In this document: piece by piece, positions 13,076-25,346 of the stretch | Numbering within the stretch: the first letter of the stretch is position 1 | How the letters are laid out: each line of letters begins with the position of its first letter | DNA from: Symsagittifera roscoffensis | Lineage: Eukaryota > Xenacoelomorpha > Acoela > Convolutidae | Length of the DNA: 64,000 bases | Direction: 5' to 3' | Assembly (NCBI RefSeq): GCF_963678635.1 | Contig: NC_087068.1 | Span: forward strand, 2,792,001 to 2,856,000 | Program-made: the position numbers and the translations under genes | Notes under the pieces: generated by a model | Told to the model about the DNA's origin: nothing | Seen by the model: the letters and a program-made list of their open reading frames with translations, nothing else | Database searches by the model: none

Positions 13076-16000
13076 CAAAGTTGCAAGAAATTTTCAACCA
13101 AAAAAAATTGATCTTCCATCCTAAACAAATAATCAAAGTTTCTGATTATTATGATATAATTTGTATTTAACATGAAAATATTTGCAAAAAAAACTACTGA
13201 TAAGCTTTCAAAGTTGCAAGAAATTTTCAACCAATAAAAATTGATCTTCCATCCTAAACAAAAAATCAGAGTGTTTGGTTATTATGATATAATTTGTATT
13301 TAACATGAAAATATTTGCAAAAAAAACTACTGATAAGCTTTAAAAGTTGCAAGAAATTTTCAACCAACAAAAATTGATCTTCCATCCTAAACAAAAATCA
13401 GAGTTTCTGGTTATTATGATACAATTTGTATTTAAAATGAAAAAATTTGCAAAAAAAACTACTGATAAGCTTTCGAAGTTGCAATAAATTTTCCACCAAT
13501 AAAAATTGATCTTCCATCCTAAACAAAAAATCAGAGTGTCTGGTTATTATGATATAATTTGTATTTAACATGAAAATATTTGCAAACAAAAACTACTGAT
13601 AAGCTTTCAAAGTTGCAAGAAATTTTCAACCAATAAAAATTGATCTTCCATCCTAAACAAAAAATCAGAGTGTTTGGTTATTATGATATAATTTGTATTT
13701 AACATGAAAATATTTGCAAACAAAAACTACTGCTAAGCTTTCAAAGTTGCAAGAAATTTTCAACCAATAAAAATTGATCTTCCATCCTAAACAAAAAATC
13801 AGAGTGTTTGGTTATTATGATATAATTTGTATTTAACATGAAAATATTTGCAAACAAAAACTACTGCTAAGCTTTCAAAGTTGCAAGAAATTTTCAACCA
13901 ATAAAAATTGATCTTCCATCCTAAACAAAAAATCAGAGTGTTTGGTTATTATGATATAATTTGTATTTAACATGAAAATATTTGCAAACAAAAACTACTG
14001 CTAAGCTTGCGAAGTTGCAAGAAACTTTCAACCAATAAAAATTGATCTTCCATCTTAAACAAATAATCAGAGTGTCTGGTTATTATGATACAATTTGTAT
14101 TTAAAATGAAAAAATTTGCAAAAAAAACTACTGATAAGCTTTCGAAGTTGCAATAAATTTTCCACCAATAAAAATTGATCTTCCATCCTAAACAAATAAT
14201 CAGAGTGTCTGGTTATTATGATATAATTTGTATTTAACATGAAAATATTTGCAAACAAAAACTACTGATAAGTTTTTAAAGTTGCAAGAAATTTTCAACC
14301 AATAAAAATTGATCTTCCATCCTAAACAAAAAATCAGAGTGTTTGGTTATTATGATATAATTTGTATTTAACATCAAAATATTTGCAAACAAAAACTACT
14401 GATAAGCTTTCAAAGTTGCAAGAAATTTTCAACCAAAAAAAAATTGATCTTCCATCCTAAACAAATAATCAAAGTTTCTGATGATTATGATATAATTTGT
14501 ATTTAACATGAAAATATTTGCAAAAAAAACTACTGATAAGCTTTCGAAGGGCAAGAAAGTTTCAACCAATAAAAATTGATCTTCCATCCTAAACAAATAA
14601 TCAAACTTTCTGATTATTATGATATAATTTGTATTTAACATCAAAATATTTGCAAACAAAAACTACTGATAAGCTTTCAAAGTTGCAAGAAATTTTCAAC
14701 CAAAAAAAATTGATCTTCCATCCTAAACAAATAATCAAAGTTTCTGATTATTATGATATAATTTGTATTTAACATGAAAATATTTGCAAAAAAAACTACT
14801 GATAAGCTTTCGAAGGGCAAGAAAGTTTCAACCAATAAAAATTGATCTTCCATCCTAAACAAATAATCAAAGTTTCTGATTATTATGATATAATTTGTAT
14901 TTAACATGAAAATATTTGCAAAAAAAACTACTGATAAGCTTTCAAAGTTGCAAGAAATTTTCAACCAATAAAAATTGATCTTCCATCCTAAACAAAAAAT
15001 CAGAGTGTTTGGTTATTATGATATAATTTGTATTTAACATGAAAATATTTGCAAACAAAAACTACTGCTAAGCTTTCAAAGTTGCAAGAAAGTTTCAACC
15101 AATAAAAATTGATCTTCCATCCTAAACAAATAATCAAAGTTTCTGATTATTATGATATAATTTGTATTTAACATGAAAGTATTTGCAAAAAAAACTACTG
15201 ATAAGCTTTCAAAGTTTCAAGAAATTTTCAACCAATAAAAATTGATCTTCCATCCTAAACAAAAAATCAGAGTGTTTGGTTATTATGATATAATTTGTAT
15301 TTAACATGAAAATATTTGCAAACAAAAACTACTGCTAAGCTTTCGAAGTTGCAAGAAACTTTCAACCAATAAAAATTGATCTTCCATCTTAAACAAATAA
15401 TCAGAGTGTCTGGTTATTATGATACAATTTGTATTTAAAATGAAAATATTTGCAAACAAAAACTACTGATAAGCTTTCAAAGTTGCAAGAAATTTTCAAC
15501 CAATAAAAATTGATCTTCCATCCTAAACAAAAAATCAGAGTGTTTGGTTATTATGATATAATTTGTATTTAACATCAAAATATTTGCAAACAAAAACTAC
15601 TGATAAGCTTTCAAAGTTGCAAGAAATTTTCAACCAAAAAAAATTGATCTTCCATCCTAAACAAATAATCAAAGTTTCTGATTATTATGATATAATTTGT
15701 ATTTAACATGAAAATATTTGCAAAAAAAACTACTGATAAATTTCGAAGGGCAAGAAAGTTTCAACCAATAAAAATTGATCTTCCATCCTAAAAAAATAAT
15801 CAAAGTTTCTGATTATTATGATATAATTTGTATTTAACATCAAAATATTTGCAAACAAAAACTACTGATAAGCTTTCAAAGTTGCAAGAAATTTTCAACC
15901 AAAAAAAAATGATCTTCCATCCTAAACAAATAATCAAAGTTTCTGATTATTATGATATAATTTGTATTTAACATGAAAATATTTGCAAAAAAAACTACTG

Positions 16001-19000
16001 ATAAGCTTTCGAAGGGCAAGAAAGTTTCAACCAATAAAAACTGATCTTCCATCCTAAACAAATAATCAAAGTTTCTGATTATTATGATATAATTTGTATT
16101 TAACATGAAAATATTTGCAAAAAAACTACTGATAAGCTTTCAAAGTTGCAAGAAATTTTCAACCAATAAAAATTGATCTTCCATCCTAAACAAAAAATCA
16201 GAGTGTTTGGTTATTATGATATAATTTGTATTTAACATGAAAATATTTGCAAAAAAAACTACTGATAAGCTTTGGAAGGGCAAGAAAGTTTCAACCAATA
16301 AAAATTGATCTTCCATCTTAAACAAATAATCAGAGTGTCTGGTTATTATGATACAATTTGTATTTAAAATGAAAAAATTTGCAAAAAAAACTACTGATGA
16401 GCTTTCAAAGTTGCAAGAAATTTTCAACCAATAAAAATTGATCTTCCATCCTAAACAAAAAATCAGAGTGTTTGGTTATTATGATATAATTTGTATTTAA
16501 CATGAAAATATTTGCAAACAAAAACTACTGCTAAGCTTTCGAAGTTGCAAGAAACTTTCAACCAATAAAAATTGATCTTCCATCTTAAACAAATAATCAG
16601 AGTGTCTGGTTATTATGATACAATTTGTATTTAAAATGAAAAAATTTGCAAAAAAAACTACTGATAAGCTTTCGAAGTTGCAATAAATTTTCCACCAATA
16701 AAAATTGATCTTCCATCCTAAACAAATAATCAGAGTGTCTGGTTATTATGATATAATTTGTATTTAACATGAAAATATTTGCAAACAAAAACTACTGATA
16801 AGCTTTCAAAGTTGCAAGAAATTTTCAACCAATAAAAATTGATCTTCCATCCTTAACAAAAAATCAGAGTGTTTGGTTATTATGATATAATTTGTATTTA
16901 ACATCAAAATATTTGCAAACAAAAACTACTGATAAGCTTTCAAAGTTGCAAGAAATTTTCAACCAAAAAAAATTGATCTTCCATCCTAAACAAATAATCA
17001 AAGTTTCTGATTATTATGATATAATTTGTATTTAACATGAAAATATTTGCAAAAAAAACTACTGATAAGCTTTCGAAGGGCAAGAAAGTTTCAACCAATA
17101 AAAATTGATCTTCCATCCTAAACAAATAATCAAAGTTTCTGATTATTATGATATAATTTGTATTTAACATCAAAATATTTGCAAACAAAAACTACTGATA
17201 AGCTTTCAAAGTTGCAAGAAATTTTCAACCAAAAAAAATTGATCTTCCATCCTAAACAAATAATCAAAGTTTCTGATTATTATGATATAATTTGTATTTA
17301 ACATGAAAATATTTGCAAAAAAAACTACTGATAAGCTTTCAAAGTTGCAAGAAATTTTCAACCAATAAAAATTGATCTTCCATCCTAAACAAAAAATCAG
17401 AGTGTTTGGTTATTATGAAATAATTTGAGTTTAACATGAAAATATTTGCAAACAAAAACTACTGCTAAGCTTTCAAAGTTGCAAGAAAGTTTCAACCAAT
17501 AAAAATTGATCTTCCATCCTAAACAAATAATCAAAGTTTCTGATTATTATGATATAATTTGTATTTAACATGAAAATATTTGCAAAAAAAACTACTGATA
17601 AGCTTTCGAAGGTGCAAGAAATTTTGAACCAATAAAAATTGATTTTCCATCCTAAACAAATAATCAGATTGTCTGATTATTATGATATAATTTGTATTTA
17701 ACATGAAAATATTTGCAAAAAAAAACTACTGATAAGCTTTCAAAGTTGCAAGAAATTTTCAACCAATAAAAATTGATCTTCCATTCTAAACAAAAAATCA
17801 GAGTGTTTGGTTATTTTGATATAATTTGTATTTAAAATGAAAAAATTTTGCAAAAAAATTTACTGATAAGCTTTCGAAGGGCAAGAAAGTTTCAACCAGT
17901 AAAAATTGATCTTCCATCCTAAACAAATAATCGAAGTTTCTGATTATTATGACATAATTTGTATTTAACATGAAAATATTTGCAAAAAAAACTACTGATA
18001 AGCTTTCGAAGTTGCAGGAAATTTTCAACCAATAAAAATTGATCTTCCACCCTAAACAAATAATCAGAGTTTCTGACTATTATGATATAATTTGTATTTA
18101 ACATGAAAATATTTTCAAACAAAAACTACTGATAAGCTTTCAAAGTTGCAAGAAATTTTCAACAAATAAAAATTGATCTTCCATCCTAAACAAATAATCA
18201 GAGTTTCTGATTATTATGATATAAATTGTATTTAACATGAAAATTATTGCAAAAAAAACTACTGATAAGCTTTCAAAGTTGCAAGAAATTTTCAACCAAT
18301 AAAAATTGATCTTCCATCCTAAACAAAAAATCAGAGTGTTTGGTTATTTTGATATAATTTGTATTTAAAATGAAAAAATTTGCAAAAAAAATTACTGATA
18401 AGCTTTCGAAGGGCAAGAAAGTTTCAACCAATAAAAATTGATCTTCCATCCTAAACAAATAATCAAAGTTTCTGATTATTATGATATAATTTGTATTTAA
18501 CATGAAAATATTTGCAAAAAAAAACTACTGATAAGCTGTCGAAGTTGCAGGAAATTTTCAACCAATAAAAATTGATCTTCCATCCTAGACGAATAATCAG
18601 AGTTTCTGATTATTATGATATATTTTGCATTTAAATTGAAAAGATTTGCAAAAAATACTGATAAGCTTTCGAAGTTGCAAGAAATTTTCAATCAATAAAA
18701 ATTGATCTTCCATCCTAAACAAATGATCAGAGTGTCTGGTTATTATGATATAATTTGTATTTAAAATGAAAATATTTGCAAAAAAAAACTACTGATAAGC
18801 TGTCGAAGTTGCAGGAAATTTTCAACCAATAAAAATTGATCTTCCATCCTAGACGAATAATCAAAGTTTCTGATTATTATGATATAATTTGTATTTAACA
18901 TGAAAATATTTGCAAAAAAAAACTACTGATAAGCTGTCAAAGTTGCAGGAAATTTTCAACCAATAAAAATTGATCTTCCATCCTAGACGAATAATCAGAG

Positions 19001-20355
19001 TTTCTGATTATTATGATATAATTTGTATTTAACATGGAAATATTTGCAAAAAAAAACTACTGATAAGCTGTCGAAGTTGCAGGAAATTTTCAACCAATAA
19101 AAATTGATCTTCCATCCTAGACGAATAATCAGAGTTTCTGATTATTATGATATATTTTGCATTTAAATTGAAAAGATTTGCAAAAAATACTGATAAGCTT
19201 TCGAAAGGCAAGAAAGTTTCAACCAATAAAAATTGATCTTCCATCCTAAACAAATAATCAAAGTTTCTGATTATTATGATATAATTTGTATTTAACATGA
19301 AAATATTTGCAAAAAAAAAACTACTGATAAGCTGTCGAAGTTGCAGGAAATTTTCAACCAATAAAAATTGATCTTCCATCCTAGACGAATAATCAGAGTT
19401 TCTGATTATTATGATATATTTTGCATTTAAATTGAAAAGATTTGCAAAAAATACTGATAAGCTTTCGAAGTTGCAAGAAATTTTCAACCAATAAAAATTG
19501 ATCTTCCATCCTAAACAAATAATCAGAGTGTCTGGTTATTATGATATAATTTGTATTTAAAATGAAAAAATTTGCAAAAAAAAAACTACTGATAAGCTTT
19601 CGAAGTTGCAATAAACTTTCAACCAATAAAAATTGATCTTCCATCCTAAACAAATAATCAGAGTGTCTGGTTATTATGATATAATTTGTATTTAACATGA
19701 AAATATTTGCAAACAAAAACTACTGATAAGCTTTCAAAGTTGCAAGAAATTTTCAACCAATAAAAATTGATCTTCCATCCTAAACAAAAAATCAGAGTGT
19801 CTGGTTATTATGATATAATTTGTACTTAACATGCAAATATTTGCAAAAAAATACTGATAAGCTTTCAAAGTTGCAAGAAATTTTCAACCAAAAAAAAATG
19901 ATCTTCCATCCTAAACAAATAATCAGAGTTTCTGATTATGATGATATAATTTATATTTAAAATGAAAAGATTTGCAAAAAAATTACTGATAAGCTTTCGA
20001 AATTGCAGGAAATTTTCAACCAATAAAAATTGATCTTCCATCCTAGACGAATAATCAGAGTTTCTGATTATTATGATATATTTTGCATTTAAAATGAAAA
20101 GATTTGCAAAAAAAAATACTGATAAGCTTTCGAAATTGCAGGAAATTTGCAACCAATAAAAATTAATCTTCCATCCTCAACAAATAATCAGAGTTTCTGA
20201 TTATTATGATATAATTTGTACTTAACATGCAAATATTTGCAGAAAAACTACTGATAAGCTTTCAAAGTTGCAAGAAATTTTCAACCAAAAAAAATTGATC
20301 TTCCATCCTAAACAAATAATCAGAGTTTCTGATTATTATGATATAATTTGTATTT

Positions 20356-21197
20356 GGATAGAATCTCTGTTCGAATATTACCTTGCTATTTTCAATGCGC
20401 GAAATATTTATGCTCGGAAAATTATCCGCAATCACTCATAATCGTTTCAAATTGAGTTATGATCAACTTCAGTTGGTTGTTATTTATATATTTTTTATTA
20501 TTGGCTTTTTTATTTGGTAGTGGTAGAAAAAAATAATAGTTAATCAAAAATTTTCGGAATAAAAATTATTCGAGAACACTTAAATGGCAGTCGGAACTAA
20601 CATTCAGGTATTCAGGGTTTTGCCCTAATATACGAGCAGTCTTGTTTTTAATAATTTTAGGAACGCATTTTATTCATGATCATCTTTGCGCCTTTTATGT
20701 TGCAGTTTGATTTTACTAAACATTGTATTGACAAATTTGGATTCATGGTTACTGATTTGACCCGCAATGTGGTTTTTTTTTGCTAAAAATTAAAGCAAAT
20801 TAGTCACAAATTCATAGTTTGGTACAAGTTTTTTTTCAGGAATTTCAAAATTGGAATACATTCAGGCTCGTTAACAATTCCATTTGGCCAAAAACAACTC
20901 GTAGGTTTTCATGTGTCTTTTTATATTGAAGTCCTATTGGTTGACAATTTTTCATGAACAGATTAAAGATGCCGCACTGTCTGGAAAAGACGGTTTGAAT
21001 TTTTGCGTTCTTCTAGTTTATTTTACACGGAGGTATTCCTTTATAATTATACTGCTTCTTAGGTAATCTAAGGCTACTGCAATATTAATCTAAGGTATTA
21101 ATAATCTGCAATGCTAATCTAAGGTCAATATTGCAGATTACTATCCAAATGTAACCCACGTCGCCGTCTGGAAATTAATTAAAATTGAAAAATCAAA
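20356..21197. other. Intergenic sequence, nothing recognised
   Basis: AT-rich non-satellite DNA directly after the array. No open frame with family resemblance, no RNA gene and no clear element ends seen. Confidence 0.6.
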
Positions 21198-21229
21198 GGA
21201 CCAAGTTAACATCCTCCCCCCTAAACACG

Positions 21230-21261
<32 letters not shown>

Positions 21262-21384
21262 AGGATGTTAACTTGGTTCTAAGTTGGGAGTTTTCAGCCA
21301 ATCAGATTCGAGCATTTTACATGCAGCGCTTAGCAAATTTAATTTAAATTAAGCGCTGGGGTGGAGGATCTTAACTTGGTCTAT
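21198..21384. mobile_element. Small inverted-repeat element with poly(G) tract
   Basis: The left end GGACCAAGTTAACATCCTCC and the right end GGAGGATCTTAACTTGGTCT are inverted copies with two mismatches, so this looks like a MITE of about 190 bases. A third inverted copy of the end motif (GAGGATGTTAACTTGG) lies just inside the left end, making a hairpin with CCTAAACACGTTTAGG at its tip followed by 28 G residues. The same end motif and the inner AAGTTGG..CAGCCAATCAGA stretch occur in the inverted arms near 24.8 and 28.6 kb, so all belong to one family. No target duplication was identified. Confidence 0.6.
21234..21261 (+). repeat. Poly(G) run, 28 nt
   Basis: Uninterrupted run of G inside the inverted-repeat element; a second run of 14 lies near 21387. 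Run length is likely to be imprecise in assembly. G-quadruplex forming potential is evident. Confidence 0.9.
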
Positions 21385-21464
21385 TAGGGGGGGGGGGGGG
21401 ATTTTTTCCCGGCCATTTGAAAAATGGGGAGGAATTTTGTTATCAGTCGTGTTTAGATTTTTTT

Positions 21465-22000
21465 CGTTTTGTTTTCCACGCCAAATCAGCTACCCCAAAA
21501 AAATCATTGGACTGAGTTGAGTGATATATTATATTAAAGCACTTTCAGTCGTGATTCGAACGACACCAAAAAAATTTTAAAAAGTTTTCCCAATGTCGAG
21601 AAAAACCGGTTTGAAATTTTTGATTTTTCGTCTTAATTCGAGCAAATAAAGCAAGCCAGCAAGTTTACAACAGCTGAATTATGCCTAATTTAATACCTTA
21701 AAATTTTTTTAACAAGTAAAACTAGTTTTTGGAGTTTTTTAGCTTCATTTGGCAATCAAAAGCTTTAGTTTTTTATAGTTTTTCTAGTCATTGTTCTTCA
21801 AAAAAAATTCCAATTGTCTCATTTTACTATGACTGTCTCATATGCTTAAATTATATTCTTATTTCAGATCGTTTTATCACACCAAGAAGAAAACACATTA
21901 ATTTGGAAAAAAAAACTTTCTAAACTGTAATTTTCTAAAGACCATGTTCGGAACATTCTGTGCTACAAGCGGCTACCCATGTTTAAATTATGTAAACATT
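21465..22000. repeat. Diverged dispersed repeat, copy 1
   Basis: Shares an ordered series of short matches with 41260-41880: CGCCAAATCAGCTACCCCAAA, CAGTCGTGATTCGAACGACA, GAGAAAAACCGGTTGAA and a final GCTACAAGCGGCTACC-like block. The match is old and gapped, so ends are approximate. No coding potential recognised. Confidence 0.5.
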
Positions 22001-22488
22001 TTTTATGAAGTCATTTTTTTTTTACGTCATTTGACAATAATGGCTGTCAATCGAATAGTTTGACTGTCTTTTATGTTGACCATGAGAGTTTTGGAAATTT
22101 TTTCAGTTATGGTTTGTTAAGTCTTTCCTACATATGCAACGACAGTCATCAATGGTTACAATCGATGGTCAACTACTTTTAAAAGTGTTTGATGTATACC
22201 ATGTTTCTTATTTACATGCAACTCGCAAATAGGAAATTTACTTTGTTTTTGATGATGTGAAATCTTTCATCAACTCCGCTCATTTTCTAAAGCAAATTAG
22301 ACTTAACAAAAAATAGACCATATTTGACAAATATTTCGGCAAAAATTAAAACCAAATGATGATTAACCCCTTCAGACGGCAGTCAAATTAATTTCCTGGT
22401 GGGCGAAATAGCCTTCCCTAAATCAGCTGCTAATCTGTCCATTAGAACTTCGCCTTTTTAGACATTTTCCTCCATTCAACGTCCTGAA
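22001..22488. other. Intergenic sequence, nothing recognised
   Basis: No gene, element end or RNA recognised between the diverged repeat and the assembly gap. Open frames crossing the gap are artefacts of the N run. Confidence 0.6.
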
Positions 22489-22688
22489 NNNNNNNNNNNN
22501 NNNNNNNNNNNNNNNNNNNNNNNNNNNNNNNNNNNNNNNNNNNNNNNNNNNNNNNNNNNNNNNNNNNNNNNNNNNNNNNNNNNNNNNNNNNNNNNNNNNN
22601 NNNNNNNNNNNNNNNNNNNNNNNNNNNNNNNNNNNNNNNNNNNNNNNNNNNNNNNNNNNNNNNNNNNNNNNNNNNNNNNNNNNNNNNN
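22489..22688. other. Assembly gap (200 N)
   Basis: Exactly 200 N bases, which suggests a fixed-size placeholder rather than a measured gap; sequence content is unknown. Confidence 0.99.
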
Positions 22689-24220
22689 ATGAGGATGGAT
22701 TCAACTGCTTGCTTACCCCAAAAAGCGCATCGAACTCCAAGCAAGCACCTCTTCACTAAATAACTAAAGTTTTAAACTTCAAGAAAAAAAATAATTTCTG
22801 AATTTTAAAGATTTATGTTCGAAAATTGTCTTATTTAAATTTCGAACTTTTCGGAGATCATTCAAATAAGTATGTCGAGAAAAACATTTCGAGAAAAACA
22901 TTCAGAATGAAGCAGGTTTTAAACCATTAAATCTTATTGTTTTACATTTAAAAAACGAATTAGAAAATCTAAGCTACAAAATTAGCATTTTATACCCAGT
23001 TGTTTAAATTTGACCTTAATTGTCGGAATAAAAAGGACAACAAACCATGGTCTTAATATATGGCTTAAAAACTTTGACTAGCTTTCTCTCATTATGAGAA
23101 CTGTATGACTAGCATTCTGCCTCAAATGGGGGTTGTATTATTTGCATTCCTTCAGTAGCGTGCGCAGAAATTTTTCTAGGGGGGATTATGACTTGTTTTT
23201 TCTTATAGATCTACCAGTTTATCAAAAACCAGCCAAATTTTTCAAAAAACAGGCAAAAAAGGCGTTTTTGGGCACTTTTTTTGAAAATATTTTCACCGAA
23301 AAGTGCATTTTTTGAGGTGGTCAGGGAAAAATGGATGCTATGCCGTAAAGTTATACACAAAAAATTTGGCGATCAGAATTGAGGGGGGGGGTGGGGGGGG
23401 GGGGGGGTGGGGTCTGCATTCTGCATTCCTTCATTCCTCCATAACTTTCAAACCTTGAATCTTTTCTTCACTTCCATTCTGTTTTTGTTTGTATATATTT
23501 TGCAACTAGCTGAAAAGATTGGTGTCAATCGAAATCAAAACAAATTATTCCGCTGAATGAATAAATAAACTTGCATGAGCATTTTTGGAACCCTTTTTTG
23601 TATGAACTTCCTAATTTTGAGACCAAAATATTTGAGGCAAAAGTTCTGTCTTTCCCACAAAGTTTTAGTCATACAATTCACAGTTATAAGAATTGTGGGC
23701 CAGGTAAGTTTTCATAGGGTTCGTATATAGAAATGTATGACTTGAATTTTCAGTGTAGGGCCGTCAGCCCAAGTTTTTCCCAACGTAAAACCTAACAAAA
23801 ATTGCAGTCAATTTATAGAGAAAAGATAGAAAATAATTTCGAAAATTATGGAATATGGTTTGAAGTCGATTTAGTTTGATGCAAAACAGAAATTAAGAAA
23901 AAATTTTCAATCGATTCTTATTCTGACTTATTTTGACTTGCGGCAAGTTGTTTTGATTAAAATCTGTGAAATTTTTAGAAACAACAAAACTGCTCGTGTA
24001 TCATAGAGAGAACCCAAAATTTCAAAATCACCTTAAAAATAATTTTATTTAAATTTAGTTGAATAATTGAAAAAATAATCGAAACAAATTTTTTTATCTA
24101 TTTTTTTTCTTCAATTCATCCCACCTCATGCAATGTAAGATAAAATGGGTGTGTACAGGGCCGGTTATTGCTTAAAAGAACAAAATGCTGGAATCATTTA
24201 ATTTGAAACCCATTACTTAG
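22689..24220. other. Intergenic sequence with G-rich tracts
   Basis: No gene recognised. A G-rich tract of about 30 bases (23382-23412, GAGGGGGGGGGTGGGG type) closes a short segment that begins near 23154 with AGTAGCGTGCGCAG followed by a G run. That arrangement resembles degenerate non-autonomous element ends, but no matching inverted or target repeat was found. Confidence 0.5.
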
Positions 24221-24224
24221 TCGC

Positions 24225-24470
24225 TTACGCGTGTTATAAGAATGCATTATATCGCGTGTTAATTATCCCGATTTGGCAAAATTTGCAATTTTCGAACCAC
24301 TTTAACAAATGAAAAACTATCGCCTGGTAAAAACATTATGACAAAAAAATCTCTCAGATGGTGAAAACTTCAGATAAAAATACTTAAAAAGTCGAAAATT
24401 GACTGAATACAAAAAACCACACCACCTAGCATAAATAATCATCACTTTCTTTTGAAGTCGGAACAAAAAA
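24225..24470. repeat. Dispersed repeat R1, fragment
   Basis: Contains the R1 landmarks in order: GTGTTATAAGAATGCATTATATCGCG, GTTAATTATCCCGATTTGGC, CTGAATACAAAAAACCAC and CACTTTCTTTTGAAGTCGGAAC. The same order recurs near 29.9-30.3 kb and several times at 36.4-38.3 kb. No coding potential recognised. Confidence 0.55.
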
Positions 24471-24841
24471 ATCATTTTATTTTGATTTGAATCAATTTTT
24501 CAAGCATAAAAAAAGTGAAACAAAATTATTGACAACAAATTTTTTTCAAAAGACATTTCATGATGATGATTGGCCTGAAAAGACTCTATGAGTATTGCTA
24601 AAAGGATTGTTTTTTACATTTTGTTCCAATTTGAGATCCTACAAAATGACGCCTAGAAAATTGATAATGAAACTGTAATTTGAAATTTGTTTGCCTGTTT
24701 CACGTTTCAACACCGTTTCTTAGGATAAGACTAATAATATTCTTAGGATTTTTAATATTAAGATTACTCCTGGCTGCTGCAGTTTCGATGAAACTTTTTT
24801 GAGCTTAATTTAGACAGCTTATACATTTTTTCGATTTTGGA

Positions 24842-25330
24842 ATAGTCGGGACCAAGTTAGAATTCTCTTCTTGGAAAAAGATAAGAGGGTGGATGTTAAT
24901 TTGGTTCAAAGTTGGAATAGTCAGCCAGTCAGAATCGATTTAGAAACAACGAAAAGCAAAATCGGTCCAAATTTACTCGTGGGTGGGCAGTTTTTTCTTA
25001 GTCTATCAGGGAAAGACTTTAACTCAAAACTCAAACTATGACAAAACTCCAGGGTTGCTGGTCTAAAGGACGAATGGTCCAAGAACAGAACAAACAAGTT
25101 TCAAATAGTCAATTGATTGTCATTTGTAAGTTAAACAAAACTATTTCATACATTTTGCCTGCGCTTCAAGAATATTGTTTCATCGTGATTCGGATCCTAG
25201 GGGAGGTCATTCTGAAGGTGGTCCTCTCAAAAAAACTAAATCCTAAAGAGCGGGTCCTGATTTTTTTGACGGACCCTCATCGTAGGATTTTGTATGCGAA
25301 AAAATTTTCCACCCTTATAGCAGAAGACCC
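24842..25330 (+). repeat. Inverted arm, left copy (~0.45-0.49 kb)
   Basis: Nearly the whole segment matches the reverse complement of 28222-28664, including ACTCGTGGGTGGGC, CTTAGTCTATCAGG, GGTTGCTGATCTAAAGGACG-type blocks and a GACGGACCCTC block. Its outer end, GGGACCAAGTTAGAATTCTC, matches the end motif of the small element at 21198. An open frame of about 100 codons across it shares no known domain and is interrupted in the other arm, so it is not annotated as a gene. Confidence 0.8.
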
Positions 25331-25346
25331 TCTACTTAAAATCTAA

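Larger units (their letters stand above)
53..20355. repeat. Satellite DNA array, ~132/133-bp monomer, ~20 kb
   Basis: About 140 tandem copies of an AT-rich monomer of 132-133 bp fill this stretch, apart from two spacers. Landmarks in each monomer are a CAACCAATAAAAATTGATC block, a CTTCCATCCTAAAC block, a dyad around AATCAGAGTTTCTGATT, GATATAATTTGTATTTAA, a TTTGCAAAAAAAA run and GATAAGCTTTCGAAG. Monomers fall into subtypes: some carry the intact dyad, others read AAAATCAGAGTGTTTGG. The box after GATAAGCTTTC reads GAAGTTGCAAG, GAAGGGCAAGAAAG or AAAGTTGCAAG. The GGGCAAG form is one base shorter, giving 132 bp. The array ends abruptly at about 20355. Pericentromeric or heterochromatic satellite is the likely nature; position on the chromosome cannot be told from here. 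Confidence 0.97.

Noticed and set aside
16385-16410. CTGATGAGCTTTC / CTGATAAG..CGAA strings in satellite monomers, reminiscent of a hammerhead ribozyme core
   Set aside because: Most monomers have CTGATAA, which lacks the required core G. The GAAA element is usually GAAG, and no flanking strands pair as stem I. A GTTG/CAAC hairpin follows but the cleavage triplet is absent.
53-20355. Dozens of minus-strand open frames of 60-213 codons in the satellite
   Set aside because: They repeat with the monomer length, start at arbitrary points, appear in more than one frame and have no splice or codon-use support; they are by-products of a stop-poor AT-rich monomer.
53-20355. CENP-B-box-like reading of TTTCGAAGTTGC in the monomer
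   Set aside because: Only the TTCG core agrees; the rest of the CENP-B box consensus is not matched.
1-20355. CRISPR-like array
   Set aside because: The repeats are contiguous without unique spacers and the sequence is eukaryotic satellite DNA.
22423-22756. Two open frames of about 105 codons across the gap
   Set aside because: They exist only because N codons are not read as stops.
23133-23315. Open frame of 60 codons with a Lys/Phe-rich tail
   Set aside because: Low-complexity AT-rich frame next to G-rich tracts, no domain and no splice context.
25038-25346. Open frame of 102 codons in the left inverted arm
   Set aside because: The inverted copy at 28.2-28.6 kb has stops and indels in the same frame, and no protein family is recognisable.
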